A stretch of DNA of 11,096 bases. Origin: an uncultured Alphaproteobacteria bacterium (GTDB lineage: Bacteria; Pseudomonadota; Alphaproteobacteria; RF32; CAG-239). Made by a program: the position numbers and the translations under genes. Below, one piece after another: positions 1 through 7,026 of this stretch (position 1 is the stretch's first letter; each line of letters opens with the position of its first letter). The DNA is taken from contig CABQIK010000027.1 of assembly GCA_902464275.1 (NCBI GenBank), positions 1-11,096 on the forward strand, in the 5' to 3' direction. Below the pieces are notes generated by a model. The model searched no databases. It was not told where the DNA came from and saw only the letters and a program-made list of their open reading frames with translations.

Positions 1-1978
1 CGTTTATGATCTCACGCTTGACATCCCGGTAGCTCTTGGAAATCAGCTTGTCCTCTATTGTCGGGACATACAGCATTCGCTGATAAGGAACTGCCACGCG
101 ATAGGTGGTAACTTCCTCACCGGCGGCCTTTGTCTGAACTCTAGAATCGTTCTTGACAACGTCAAGATCGTAATAAAGCGTGACATCGGCAACCTTGCGG
201 TTTGCTGTGGAGGCTTGCTCGTTCAGCTTGGCATCAGCTCTTACGAATCTGATATTTTGCAAAGCCGAATAAGTTAAGTTCTTGTCTAAATACGTGAGGT
301 ACTCGTACACTGAGCTGTTGGATACAGTCTCTCCTGCATTGAGCTTGTAGCTCCTTGCAAATGTACGAGTGGTGGTTGTAAAGTTTCCGCTAGTGCTGAC
401 GTTAACTTTATCATCACCAATGGTGGTGTTGACAAGCTGTATGTTCGTCAGGTCGGATTCTTTTTCTACCCAAACTTCGGAATTGACCTCAAAGGTAGAA
501 CCGAGGTTGAGGTCAGCGGAGACTCTGCGTCTGCTGATTTCTTCGCCATTCTTGTAGCGAACCTCTTCACCGGTCACTCTTTGCTCATCAGTGATAAGTT
601 TTTTGGTTTTAGCCTTAAACTCACCGATATATGAGTCATTTTCCAGTTTGGTCTCGTAGTTGTCCGGAACTTGAATATGCCTGTGGATGCGGGTGTACGG
701 AACTCGGATGAGATAATCCGCCATCTTAGCGCCATTCTCACGCGTCAGTGTTGCAACAAAGAACAGATTAACGGTGTTAACGGTGCTATCCGCATTGGAC
801 AATGCCGTGTTTCTGACTGATTTGCTGTGCGAGAAAGCAATATTGCTAATTGCCGCATGCGCAAGGGTAGTGTCGCCATAAGCGAGTGCCTCATACGCCG
901 CATTGATGTATACCCTCTCACCCTCATTGAAGCTGAACTGATAGTTCTGCTGATATGAGGACTTTACAAATCTGCCATTGGTACCGGCGATTGACCTCGT
1001 CAGATTGCCCTTGGACTGCGCGGTAAGAGCTACTAAGTTCAGCGCATTGTCACTGTTCACCCAAAGCTTGTTCGGGCTGATAGTGGCGTCTGCCCTGAGG
1101 TCTAGACTCTCGCGGAAGCTCTCCTTGCGAATAACGTCGGCGTTGTTGTACGAAACAACCATGCCGGCAACATATTCTTTTACCGTATACAGCTTGCACA
1201 CGGTGGTGTCAAACTGAGCGGCAAAGGTAATGTTTTCCAGACGCTTGTAGAAGTTATCCGGAAGTTTACCGCTCTTGTAGATGCGCTGCGTAGGAACACG
1301 AACGAGCGTGTCACGCTTTGCACCTTCAACGTCAAAATTCACATTAAAGAAAAGATTGACGTTAAATACGGTGCTATCCGCATTGGAAAGCTGCGCATTC
1401 CTTTGAGCCTCGGCATATTTGAAGCTGATGCCCTTAACCACGGCGGCTGCAAGAGCACTGTCTTTTGCCGCGACCACAAGCTGTTGCCATGTGGCGTCAG
1501 CTGTCACGACCTCGTTTGCGTTGAACACAAACTCATCGCGCTGTGTGTTGGTCACAAGCTTGAACGGCGACTTGCTCACAGAAGACGAGTTTACCTTGCC
1601 CTCTTTGAAGCTGACCAGTCCGATGTCGGACAAGAGCTTCTGCTCCGGCACGTATACCTTCACAGGCGTACAGCTGAAGCGCACATTGAAGACAAGGTCC
1701 TGATCAAATCTCGTACGAGAAATCTCAGAACCGCCCTCCTTCTCCACAATCTCGCCGCTGATGTTCTCTTTGGAAGAGAACTCGTTGTCGGCGACATTGA
1801 AATCATTCACCAGTGAAATATTCTCATATTTCACCTGCTTCTTAGTCCTGACCTCTTCCGAAACATTAAGTTTCGTGGACTCCTTTACGAAGTTATCGCA
1901 GGAGATGGCCATCATGGTGCATACCGCGGCGATTACCACTTTGATAACCATTGCCGCAAAATTTTTACTTTTTGCCAT
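1..1978 (-). CDS. Large repeat-containing secreted lipoprotein, partial (C-terminus beyond left edge)
   Basis: One reading frame stays open for 659 codons from ATG at 1978 to the left edge. I translated every line and saw no stop or frameshift. Residues 1-27 form a lipoprotein signal: lysines near the N-terminus, a hydrophobic stretch at 8-25, then A-I-S-C with Cys27 as the likely lipidated residue, followed by Asp28. The rest is hydrophilic, beta-like and repetitive. Matching segments begin near residues 51, 247, 445 and 645, so about three 196-200-residue units plus the start of a fourth are visible. Conserved blocks include SNADSTV (198 and 394), VNLFF, VRVP and GEE.../EISR. I do not recognise the family; a cell-surface or periplasmic adhesin-like role is only a guess. 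There is no Shine-Dalgarno before the ATG, the leader is A-rich, and lysine is AAG 30 times against AAA 18, unlike the downstream operon. Lateral origin or a contig join are both possible. Confidence 0.8.
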   Translation of the reverse strand, partial: MAKSKNFAAMVIKVVIAAVCTMMAISCDNFVKESTKLNVSEEVRTKKQVKYENISLVNDFNVADNEFSSKENISGEIVEKEGGSEISRTRFDQDLVFNVRFSCTPVKVYVPEQKLLSDIGLVSFKEGKVNSSSVSKSPFKLVTNTQRDEFVFNANEVVTADATWQQLVVAAKDSALAAAVVKGISFKYAEAQRNAQLSNADSTVFNVNLFFNVNFDVEGAKRDTLVRVPTQRIYKSGKLPDNFYKRLENITFAAQFDTTVCKLYTVKEYVAGMVVSYNNADVIRKESFRESLDLRADATISPNKLWVNSDNALNLVALTAQSKGNLTRSIAGTNGRFVKSSYQQNYQFSFNEGERVYINAAYEALAYGDTTLAHAAISNIAFSHSKSVRNTALSNADSTVNTVNLFFVATLTRENGAKMADYLIRVPYTRIHRHIQVPDNYETKLENDSYIGEFKAKTKKLITDEQRVTGEEVRYKNGEEISRRRVSADLNLGSTFEVNSEVWVEKESDLTNIQLVNTTIGDDKVNVSTSGNFTTTTRTFARSYKLNAGETVSNSSVYEYLTYLDKNLTYSALQNIRFVRADAKLNEQASTANRKVADVTLYYDLDVVKNDSRVQTKAAGEEVTTYRVAVPYQRMLYVPTIEDKLISKSYRDVKREIIN

Positions 1979-1980
1979 AA

Positions 1981-2010
1981 TTGTTTGTTATTTTTTTGTT
2001 TGTTATTTTT
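1981..2010. repeat. Two perfect tandem copies of a 15-bp unit in the lipoprotein leader
   Basis: The unit ttgtttgttattttt occurs at 1981-1995 and again at 1996-2010. On the coding (minus) strand this makes an A-rich, SD-free leader of repeated AATAACAA-type sequence directly before the start codon at 1978. It may be a slippage-prone tract that tunes translation or spacing to the promoter; no function is shown. Confidence 0.85.
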
Positions 2011-2020
2011 TTTAGCAAAA

Positions 2021-2028
2021 CAAATTTA
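2021..2028 (-). promoter_or_regulatory. Possible Bacteroidetes-type -7 element (TAnnTTTG)
   Basis: On the minus strand 2028-2021 reads TAAATTTG, an exact match to the TAnnTTTG -7 consensus of Bacteroidetes promoters. The -33 TTTG partner is only approximate: TTTT lies 19 bp upstream at 2048-2051. A start just downstream would give a short A-rich leader without Shine-Dalgarno, the usual Bacteroidetes arrangement. An 8-bp motif with four fixed T/A positions is easily found by chance in such AT-rich DNA, so this competes with the sigma-70-like candidate at 2113-2141. Confidence 0.25.
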
Positions 2029-2112
2029 CGCATACCAAATGTTATGAAAAATCTTTTCAATTTTTCAATAATTTAACAAGATAGTAGACATAATTTGTAT
2101 TTTGTAAAGGGG

Positions 2113-2141
2113 ATTTTAGCACATAACATACTAAAAAACAA
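2113..2141 (-). promoter_or_regulatory. Candidate sigma-70 promoter for the lipoprotein gene
   Basis: On the minus strand a -35-like TTGTTT (2141-2136) is separated by 17 bp from TAAAAT (2118-2113), and TGC immediately precedes the -10, giving an extended -10. Transcription would start near 2105 with a leader of about 125 nt before the ATG at 1978. This is a prediction from consensus only. Confidence 0.3.
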
Positions 2142-2177
2142 GCACAAAATTAATTTTGTCAAAAAATTTTAAACCGC

Positions 2178-2219
2178 AAAAATGCCCGCCGCGGCAAAGC
2201 AAGCGGGCATCTTGTTTTT
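2178..2219. terminator. Rho-independent terminator at the end of the nuoL-to-peptidase operon
   Basis: An 8-bp perfect stem (ATGCCCGC at 2182-2189 with GCGGGCAT at 2203-2210) encloses a 13-nt loop. On the minus strand the stem is followed by TTTT (2181-2178), 30 to 65 bp past the stop of the last operon gene at 2243. On the plus strand it is followed by a T-rich tail (2211-2219), so it could work both ways. It separates the operon from the lipoprotein gene. Confidence 0.8.
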
Positions 2220-2242
2220 AGCCTTTGTAAAAGCTTTATATT

Positions 2243-3217
2243 TTACGCCTCAATAAAAATACGGCCGTTTTCAATAATCGCTTTGCCGCCGAGCGGAATG
2301 GTTGCAATCGGCGTGGTATGCCCCATATCGGTATTGGCAATAACCGGCATATTTTTAAGTTCCGGCTTAGAATTAATGATAAATTCCAGAGTCTCGCGGC
2401 TCATGCCGGAAGCTTTTTGGAACCTACCGATAACCAAGCCTTTAACGTTTGCAAAGTCAGGCTGATTAATCAGCGCCTGCAAGTTGCGCTCAAAATGCAC
2501 CGGATGCGATTCTTCATCGTCTTCAATAAACAAAATGGTATTTTCAACAAACTGCGGGCGATATTTTGTGCCTAAATTAAGGTTAAAGGTGCATAAATTG
2601 CCGCCGATTATCGTGCCCTCGGCATTGCCGGGGTGAATATGCCACCAACCCTCATTTTTAATAAATTCGCGCTGTTCCTGATTTAAAAACCACAAGTCAT
2701 CGCTCCATTCATCAGAAGCTTTCAGCTCATATTTACCGTTATTAAACAATACATTACGAGCATTTGTTAAAGTATATTCGCAACCTTTTAACATACCTAA
2801 AGAGCTGTAATGCGGACCGTAATATGTAACCATTCCGGTTTGAGCATAAATGGCGGAGTGCAATGCGGTTATATCCGAAAAGCCGATAAACACTTTCGGA
2901 TTCTGTTTAATAATGTTAAAGTCTAAATGCTTTAAGAGCTGGTTAGAATTAAACCCGCCGATAACCGTAAACACGCCCTTAACCGATTTATCGGCAAATG
3001 CGGTCATTAAATCGGCGGCGCGTTTTTCAATATCGGCGGAACCGAGCATATCATAATTTTCATCAGTGGTGTTGGGCGCAAACACAACCTCAAGCCCCCA
3101 CTCTGCCAAGCGCTTTTCGGCAATTTTGCGGCAGTCGGCTCCTATCAGTTTTAAGCCGCGCGACGGCGCCACAACCATGATTTTATCGCCTTTATGTAAT
3201 TTGGGTGCGTTTAACAT
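2243..3217 (-). CDS. S66 family LD-carboxypeptidase / MccF-like serine peptidase
   Basis: This 324-residue protein matches the S66 fold in length and motifs. The nucleophile is Ser114 in G-F-S-D at 112-115, the catalytic acid is Glu232 in F-I-E-D, and the histidine is His300 in M-G-H-T-T-P; GGNL at 205-208 is also typical. The N-terminal KGDKIMVVAPS is the usual opening strand. Known members cut the L,D-peptide bond of murein tetrapeptides during recycling (LdcA) or hydrolyse peptide-nucleotide antibiotics such as microcin C (MccF). The GFSDIT pattern and length lean towards the MccF-like branch, but substrate cannot be decided here. No signal peptide is visible, so it should be cytoplasmic. 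It is the last gene of the operon, 2 bp after RNase J; its Shine-Dalgarno GAGGAG lies within the 3' end of the RNase J gene, which suggests translational coupling. Confidence 0.87.
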   Translation of the reverse strand: MLNAPKLHKGDKIMVVAPSRGLKLIGADCRKIAEKRLAEWGLEVVFAPNTTDENYDMLGSADIEKRAADLMTAFADKSVKGVFTVIGGFNSNQLLKHLDFNIIKQNPKVFIGFSDITALHSAIYAQTGMVTYYGPHYSSLGMLKGCEYTLTNARNVLFNNGKYELKASDEWSDDLWFLNQEQREFIKNEGWWHIHPGNAEGTIIGGNLCTFNLNLGTKYRPQFVENTILFIEDDEESHPVHFERNLQALINQPDFANVKGLVIGRFQKASGMSRETLEFIINSKPELKNMPVIANTDMGHTTPIATIPLGGKAIIENGRIFIEA

Positions 3218-3219
3218 GT

Positions 3220-4881
3220 TTAATTCTCCTCTTTTTGTTGGTAAATATGGAAAAAAGTAACCGGCTTAATATCGGTTGCCTGCAAAACTTTTTTGCGAAT
3301 CCGACCTTTGATAAATTCTGTAACCGCCGGAGTTAAGCCGCCGCATTCATGAAGTTTTTCCTCAATCTGCGGGATAACAGCCTGTTTAATTTCCGCGGCG
3401 AGCGGCTCCCAATCTTTAGCCTCTAAAATATCTATTGAAGAAATTTGCAAATCAGCCACGCGGTTATCGGCAGTGATTACCGCGCTGATAAATAAACTGC
3501 AATTATAAGCAATTTTTTTGCGGTTTTTAACCACATCGGAAGTTAAAGACACGCAACGACCACGGTCAACCCCCATAACCTCAGATTCAACTTCTTCGGT
3601 TTTGGTAATGCTGCCGCCGCTTACTAAAAACATATCGCCGTTTTGCCCCGAACAAACTTCCGGCACGCCGCAGCTTAACGCAAAGCGTTTGTGCTCGCGG
3701 ATAAAGCGCTTGTCGCCATGCACCGGAAACACTATCTGCGGGCGCAAAATATGGTACATCTTTTTAAGCTCTTCTTTAGACGGGTGTCCGGAAGTGTGCA
3801 CCAGTTCGGTTTCTTCCGTGATGACGGTAACGCCCAAATCCATCATTTTTTCCTGCATGTGCTCAATTTTTTCTTCATTTCCGGGAATGATTTTGGAAGA
3901 AAAAATAATAGTGTCATTTTTGCCGAGCTTAACATATTTGCTGTCGCCGTTGGCAATAACGCTTAAAGCGCTGCGGTAATTGGCTTGCGAGCCGGTGCAG
4001 ATATACAAGGCTTTATCTTCGGTGATGCCCTGCACTTCCTGCGGGGTGTAAACCTTGGGCAAATCAGCAAAATAGCCGCATTCTTTGGCAATTTTCATGT
4101 TGGTGATTAAGCTTTTGCCCATTAAAACCGGAGTTCTGCCGGCTTTTTCAGCCGCCAAAACCAAACTTTCAAGCCGCATTAAGTTAGAAGCAAAGCAGGT
4201 GACGATTAAGCCGCCCTCAATTTGCGGAATCCGCTCAAGCAGGCTTTGGCGGATAACCGCCTCGCTCGGCTGAATTTTTTCAAGCATAACATTGGTAGAA
4301 TCGCACACGAACATATTTATGCCTTCATCGCCGGCGGCTTTTAATTCCGCCATGCCGGTCGGGAGCATGTCAAGTCTGCCGTCATCAAAGCGCCAATCGG
4401 TGGCGTGAAAGATATTGCCGTATTCGGTTTTAATCAGCAAACCGCAAGTTTCCGGCACGGAATGCACCAACGGAATATATTTTACCGTAAACTCGTTAAG
4501 TTCTATTGTATCACCGGCGCGCACGGGGTTTAACGGCACTATTTTTTCCATTTTATATTCTTTTAAGCGCTCTTTGATAAGCCCCAGAGCAAAAGGAGTG
4601 CCATACACCGGACACTGCAATGACGGCCAGATATGCGCAATGGCGCCCATGTGGTCTTCATGTCCATGAGTAATAAAAATACCTTTCACATCATTTTTAA
4701 ATTCTTCCAAAAACTCCGGCGAAGCATAGCTCATATCCATTCCGGGATAATCGTCATTTAAAAAACCATAGCCGGTGTCAACCACAATCCACTTGCCGTT
4801 AACGCCGTACGCATACATATTCATGCCGATTTCATCGGCGCCGCCTAACGGCAAAAAATATATTCCTTCTTTTTTATTCAT
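3220..4881 (-). CDS. rnj: Ribonuclease J (metallo-beta-lactamase/beta-CASP RNase)
   Basis: The 553-residue protein is a full-length RNase J. The metal-binding motif HGHEDH lies at 72-77, further ligands are His140, Asp162 (A-T-D-W) and His388 (V-H-G), and the beta-CASP part carries SSKIIPGNE at 328-336 and HTSGH at 362-366. The GAIAHIWP segment after the HxHxDH motif resembles alphaproteobacterial members. RNase J acts in the cytoplasm as a 5'-3' exonuclease and endonuclease in mRNA decay and rRNA maturation. I chose ATG 4881 over the in-frame ATG at 4905 because AGAGGA sits 5 nt before it, the protein then begins MNKKEG like relatives, and overlap with birA shrinks to 8 bp (ATGAATAA). CTGSQ at 296-300 is present but is followed by ANYRSAL, where CTGSQGEPR is common. 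Lysine is almost always AAA, in contrast to the lipoprotein gene. Confidence 0.95.
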   Translation of the reverse strand: MNKKEGIYFLPLGGADEIGMNMYAYGVNGKWIVVDTGYGFLNDDYPGMDMSYASPEFLEEFKNDVKGIFITHGHEDHMGAIAHIWPSLQCPVYGTPFALGLIKERLKEYKMEKIVPLNPVRAGDTIELNEFTVKYIPLVHSVPETCGLLIKTEYGNIFHATDWRFDDGRLDMLPTGMAELKAAGDEGINMFVCDSTNVMLEKIQPSEAVIRQSLLERIPQIEGGLIVTCFASNLMRLESLVLAAEKAGRTPVLMGKSLITNMKIAKECGYFADLPKVYTPQEVQGITEDKALYICTGSQANYRSALSVIANGDSKYVKLGKNDTIIFSSKIIPGNEEKIEHMQEKMMDLGVTVITEETELVHTSGHPSKEELKKMYHILRPQIVFPVHGDKRFIREHKRFALSCGVPEVCSGQNGDMFLVSGGSITKTEEVESEVMGVDRGRCVSLTSDVVKNRKKIAYNCSLFISAVITADNRVADLQISSIDILEAKDWEPLAAEIKQAVIPQIEEKLHECGGLTPAVTEFIKGRIRKKVLQATDIKPVTFFHIYQQKEEN

Positions 4882-5611
4882 CTTTTTCCTCTTTTGGCGC
4901 AGCAAACATATCTCCGGCTATAACGGTTTCAGTCTTTTGCCCGTTTTGCAACAGCAGGCAGCCGTTATCATCAATGCCGGCAAAAATGCCGCTTTTATCA
5001 TTGTTTTCTTGTTTTATAACTATCGGTTTATTCAGGTTAAAGGCGTTTTTCTGCCATATTTGTTTTAACTTTGCAAATCCTTCTTGGCGGTAAATGTACA
5101 ACAGAGCGTTCCAATTCGCAATAAAATTTTTAAGCACGGCGATTCGGTCGGTTTTTGCGCCCAAAGCGTTAAGCCCCGCCGTGGTATAAGCGGAAGCACC
5201 TAAATCAGGGTGCGACACAACATTAATACCAACTCCCATAATCCAAAAATCAGCCGGTCCGCGCTCAAACAAAATGCCGGAAATTTTGGCGCCGCCGACC
5301 AACACGTCATTCGGCCACTTCAGTTTTACATCAGCGCCGGGGCAAAAGCATTTAACGGTTTGTAAAACCGCAATGCCACTGATTATAACCATTCGGCTTA
5401 AATCTTTTACATCAGCCTTAAAGGCCATGGACATAAACAAATTGCCTTTTTCGCTAATCCAGCCGTGGCCGCGCCGCCCCCTGCCCTTGGTTTGCGTTTC
5501 AGCCGTTATGATACAGGGCTGTTTGAGCTCGTGGCAAAGATTAAAAACTTCAGTGTTGGTGCTTTCGCAGATTTTTACATCCCGCCACATTATGCCGTTA
5601 ATATTGTTCAT
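4874..5611 (-). CDS. birA: Biotin--[acetyl-CoA-carboxylase] ligase, monofunctional
   Basis: The 245-residue protein is a class I biotin protein ligase without an N-terminal DNA-binding domain. It attaches biotin, through biotinyl-5'-AMP, to a lysine of carboxyl carrier proteins. Visible motifs are the adenylate loop GRGRRGHGW at 43-51, ESTN at 16-19, KWPNDV at 98-103, the catalytic-type Lys109 in G-A-K-I-S-G, and GVGIN at 126-130; a short SH3-like C-terminal domain follows (about 194-237). Lacking the helix-turn-helix, it should not be a repressor of biotin genes. Its ATG overlaps the nuoN stop as ATGA, so translation is probably coupled, and its 3' end overlaps rnj by 8 bp. In many Alphaproteobacteria a type III pantothenate kinase gene (coaX) stands between birA and rnj; none is present here. 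Confidence 0.94.
   Translation of the reverse strand: MNNINGIMWRDVKICESTNTEVFNLCHELKQPCIITAETQTKGRGRRGHGWISEKGNLFMSMAFKADVKDLSRMVIISGIAVLQTVKCFCPGADVKLKWPNDVLVGGAKISGILFERGPADFWIMGVGINVVSHPDLGASAYTTAGLNALGAKTDRIAVLKNFIANWNALLYIYRQEGFAKLKQIWQKNAFNLNKPIVIKQENNDKSGIFAGIDDNGCLLLQNGQKTETVIAGDMFAAPKEEKDE
4887..4892 (-). promoter_or_regulatory. Ribosome binding site that decides the RNase J start
   Basis: On the minus strand AGAGGA (4892-4887) lies 5 nt before ATG 4881 and inside the 3' end of birA. The alternative in-frame ATG at 4905 would place nine charged residues ahead of the conserved N-terminus and lengthen the overlap with birA to 32 bp. Confidence 0.75.
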
Positions 5612-7014
5612 ATTTTAACCCCGTTTATCAGCCCTAAGGCCTCGTTAAACAAAGCTTCAGGATAAAGCATTAAAAGCAGACATAAAAGTATGTTGAGCAC
5701 AATCAACAGATATATTATCGGCTCGCAACGGTCAATATTAACGCCGATCGGCGCAAAAAACACCGTGCGAAAGATTTGTATAAAAGCCGGAAGAATAATT
5801 ATCAGGGCAAGCACAATGGCAATTACTATAAAATATTGTTCATTGAGCGCCAAATAATTAAGCGTGTTCCATACCGAATAAAACATCGGCAACGGCGGCA
5901 CAAGCATCAATGAAAGCATAAAAAACAGCAACGCCGCGGCTATAAACGGCTTGTTTTTGGCCGCGCCGTTTAAGGTGTTTAAATTTGATAAATATTCCCC
6001 GTTATGCTTTAAGGCAAACATAACGGTATAAATTCCGGCCGTAATCAGGGTGTAAATTTGCATATAAGCCAAGCTTGCCGCCACGTTTTCAGGCTTAAAC
6101 GGAGCAACCAAAATTAAAATTATGCCCAAATTAAGCAATCCGGCAAATGAAAAAATACGGCGCATGTTGCGGCTGGTATTGGCGCCGAACGCCCCGATAA
6201 GCAGCGAAACAAAACCGAAAGTCAAGTAAATATTTTGCAAGCTTGCCGCAATCGGCACAAACAGCAGCATATTTATTTTTATAAAGCACACCCAGAGCGC
6301 AATTTGCGGCACAAAAGCAAAATATGCGGCAACCGGTAAAACTGCCAAACCGGTTACGTCCGAGCTCCAAAAATGCAGCGGAGCAATACCAAGCATATAA
6401 ATCAGCAGCAACAGCAAACCGGACATAGTTAAAAAGAGCCTGTTTTGCGGCATTGCGGCAATTTGTTCCGCCGCGTTTGCATAGCTTAAACCCTGCGGGT
6501 AAAGTATTAACACGGCAACCGCCGCCATCATCACAAAAAACAGCAAGCTGAAACCGTAACGGCCGCTGATGTTATGAAATTCTTCATTTTTTTGACTGAA
6601 GCGGAGCAGTAAATATTGCAACAAAGCCAAAACGGCAAGCGCGGCAAACATAATGTCATACCGTTCGGCATATAAAAGCAAGTTAAAGCAAAACAGCATT
6701 AAAAGCGCTGACGCGCAAAAGCGAAACGCAGGCAATTTTTCAGTCGTGAACCATTTTAACGAAAGCCACAGCCAGAGCAAAAATGCCGCCGAGGTTAAAA
6801 CATAAACCGGCGCGGTTAAAATATCGGCGCTAAAATATTCCGGAAAAGCGGCGTTATGGTTCCACACCGATGCCGCCATAGAAATTAAAACAAACAATTT
6901 GGCAATAAAAAAATATTCTTTGGCGGAAGCATCGCCCCACAGCCGGCGGATTAATAGGCATACCACGCCAAGCGGCAAAACGGCAAATTGTAAAATTCCA
7001 AGTAAATATTCCAT
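5608..7014 (-). CDS. nuoN: Divergent NADH-quinone oxidoreductase subunit N (NuoN-like, antiporter-like membrane subunit)
   Basis: The 468-residue protein is almost wholly hydrophobic, with about 13-14 membrane segments, the usual size of NuoN. Identity rests on position (after nuoL and nuoM, before birA) and on the TM7-like block APLHFWSSDV at 211-220, which matches the PFHMWTPDV signature, plus VPQIA at 235-239. NuoN is one of three antiporter-like subunits that pump protons in complex I. By eye, all canonical charged residues are replaced: TM5 Glu133 of E. coli by Ala127, Lys217 by Met207, Lys247 by Gln237 and Lys395 by Val381. The subunit may therefore be structural or use another path. 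ATG 7014 is preceded by GGAG at 6-nt spacing, 12 bp after the nuoM stop; the TGA stop overlaps birA as ATGA. Alternative: another member of the antiporter-like family. Confidence 0.8.
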   Translation of the reverse strand: MEYLLGILQFAVLPLGVVCLLIRRLWGDASAKEYFFIAKLFVLISMAASVWNHNAAFPEYFSADILTAPVYVLTSAAFLLWLWLSLKWFTTEKLPAFRFCASALLMLFCFNLLLYAERYDIMFAALAVLALLQYLLLRFSQKNEEFHNISGRYGFSLLFFVMMAAVAVLILYPQGLSYANAAEQIAAMPQNRLFLTMSGLLLLLIYMLGIAPLHFWSSDVTGLAVLPVAAYFAFVPQIALWVCFIKINMLLFVPIAASLQNIYLTFGFVSLLIGAFGANTSRNMRRIFSFAGLLNLGIILILVAPFKPENVAASLAYMQIYTLITAGIYTVMFALKHNGEYLSNLNTLNGAAKNKPFIAAALLFFMLSLMLVPPLPMFYSVWNTLNYLALNEQYFIVIAIVLALIIILPAFIQIFRTVFFAPIGVNIDRCEPIIYLLIVLNILLCLLLMLYPEALFNEALGLINGVKI

Positions 7015-7026
7015 CAGATTCTCCGC

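Noticed and set aside
1403..1816. Plus-strand reading frames of 137 and 94 codons opposite the lipoprotein gene
   Set aside because: They are antisense to a continuous 659-codon frame with a signal peptide and internal repeats, and have no domain features.
2155..2161. TTGACA on the minus strand as a -35 element for the lipoprotein gene
   Set aside because: No acceptable -10 lies at 15-19 bp; the next TA-rich hexamers are about 26 bp or more away.
3518..3979. Plus-strand 153-codon frame opposite RNase J
   Set aside because: It lies wholly antisense to conserved beta-CASP motifs and shows no recognisable protein features.
4882..4905. Longer RNase J beginning MLRQKRKK
   Set aside because: The extra residues are not seen in the family, and ATG 4881 has AGAGGA at 5-nt spacing.
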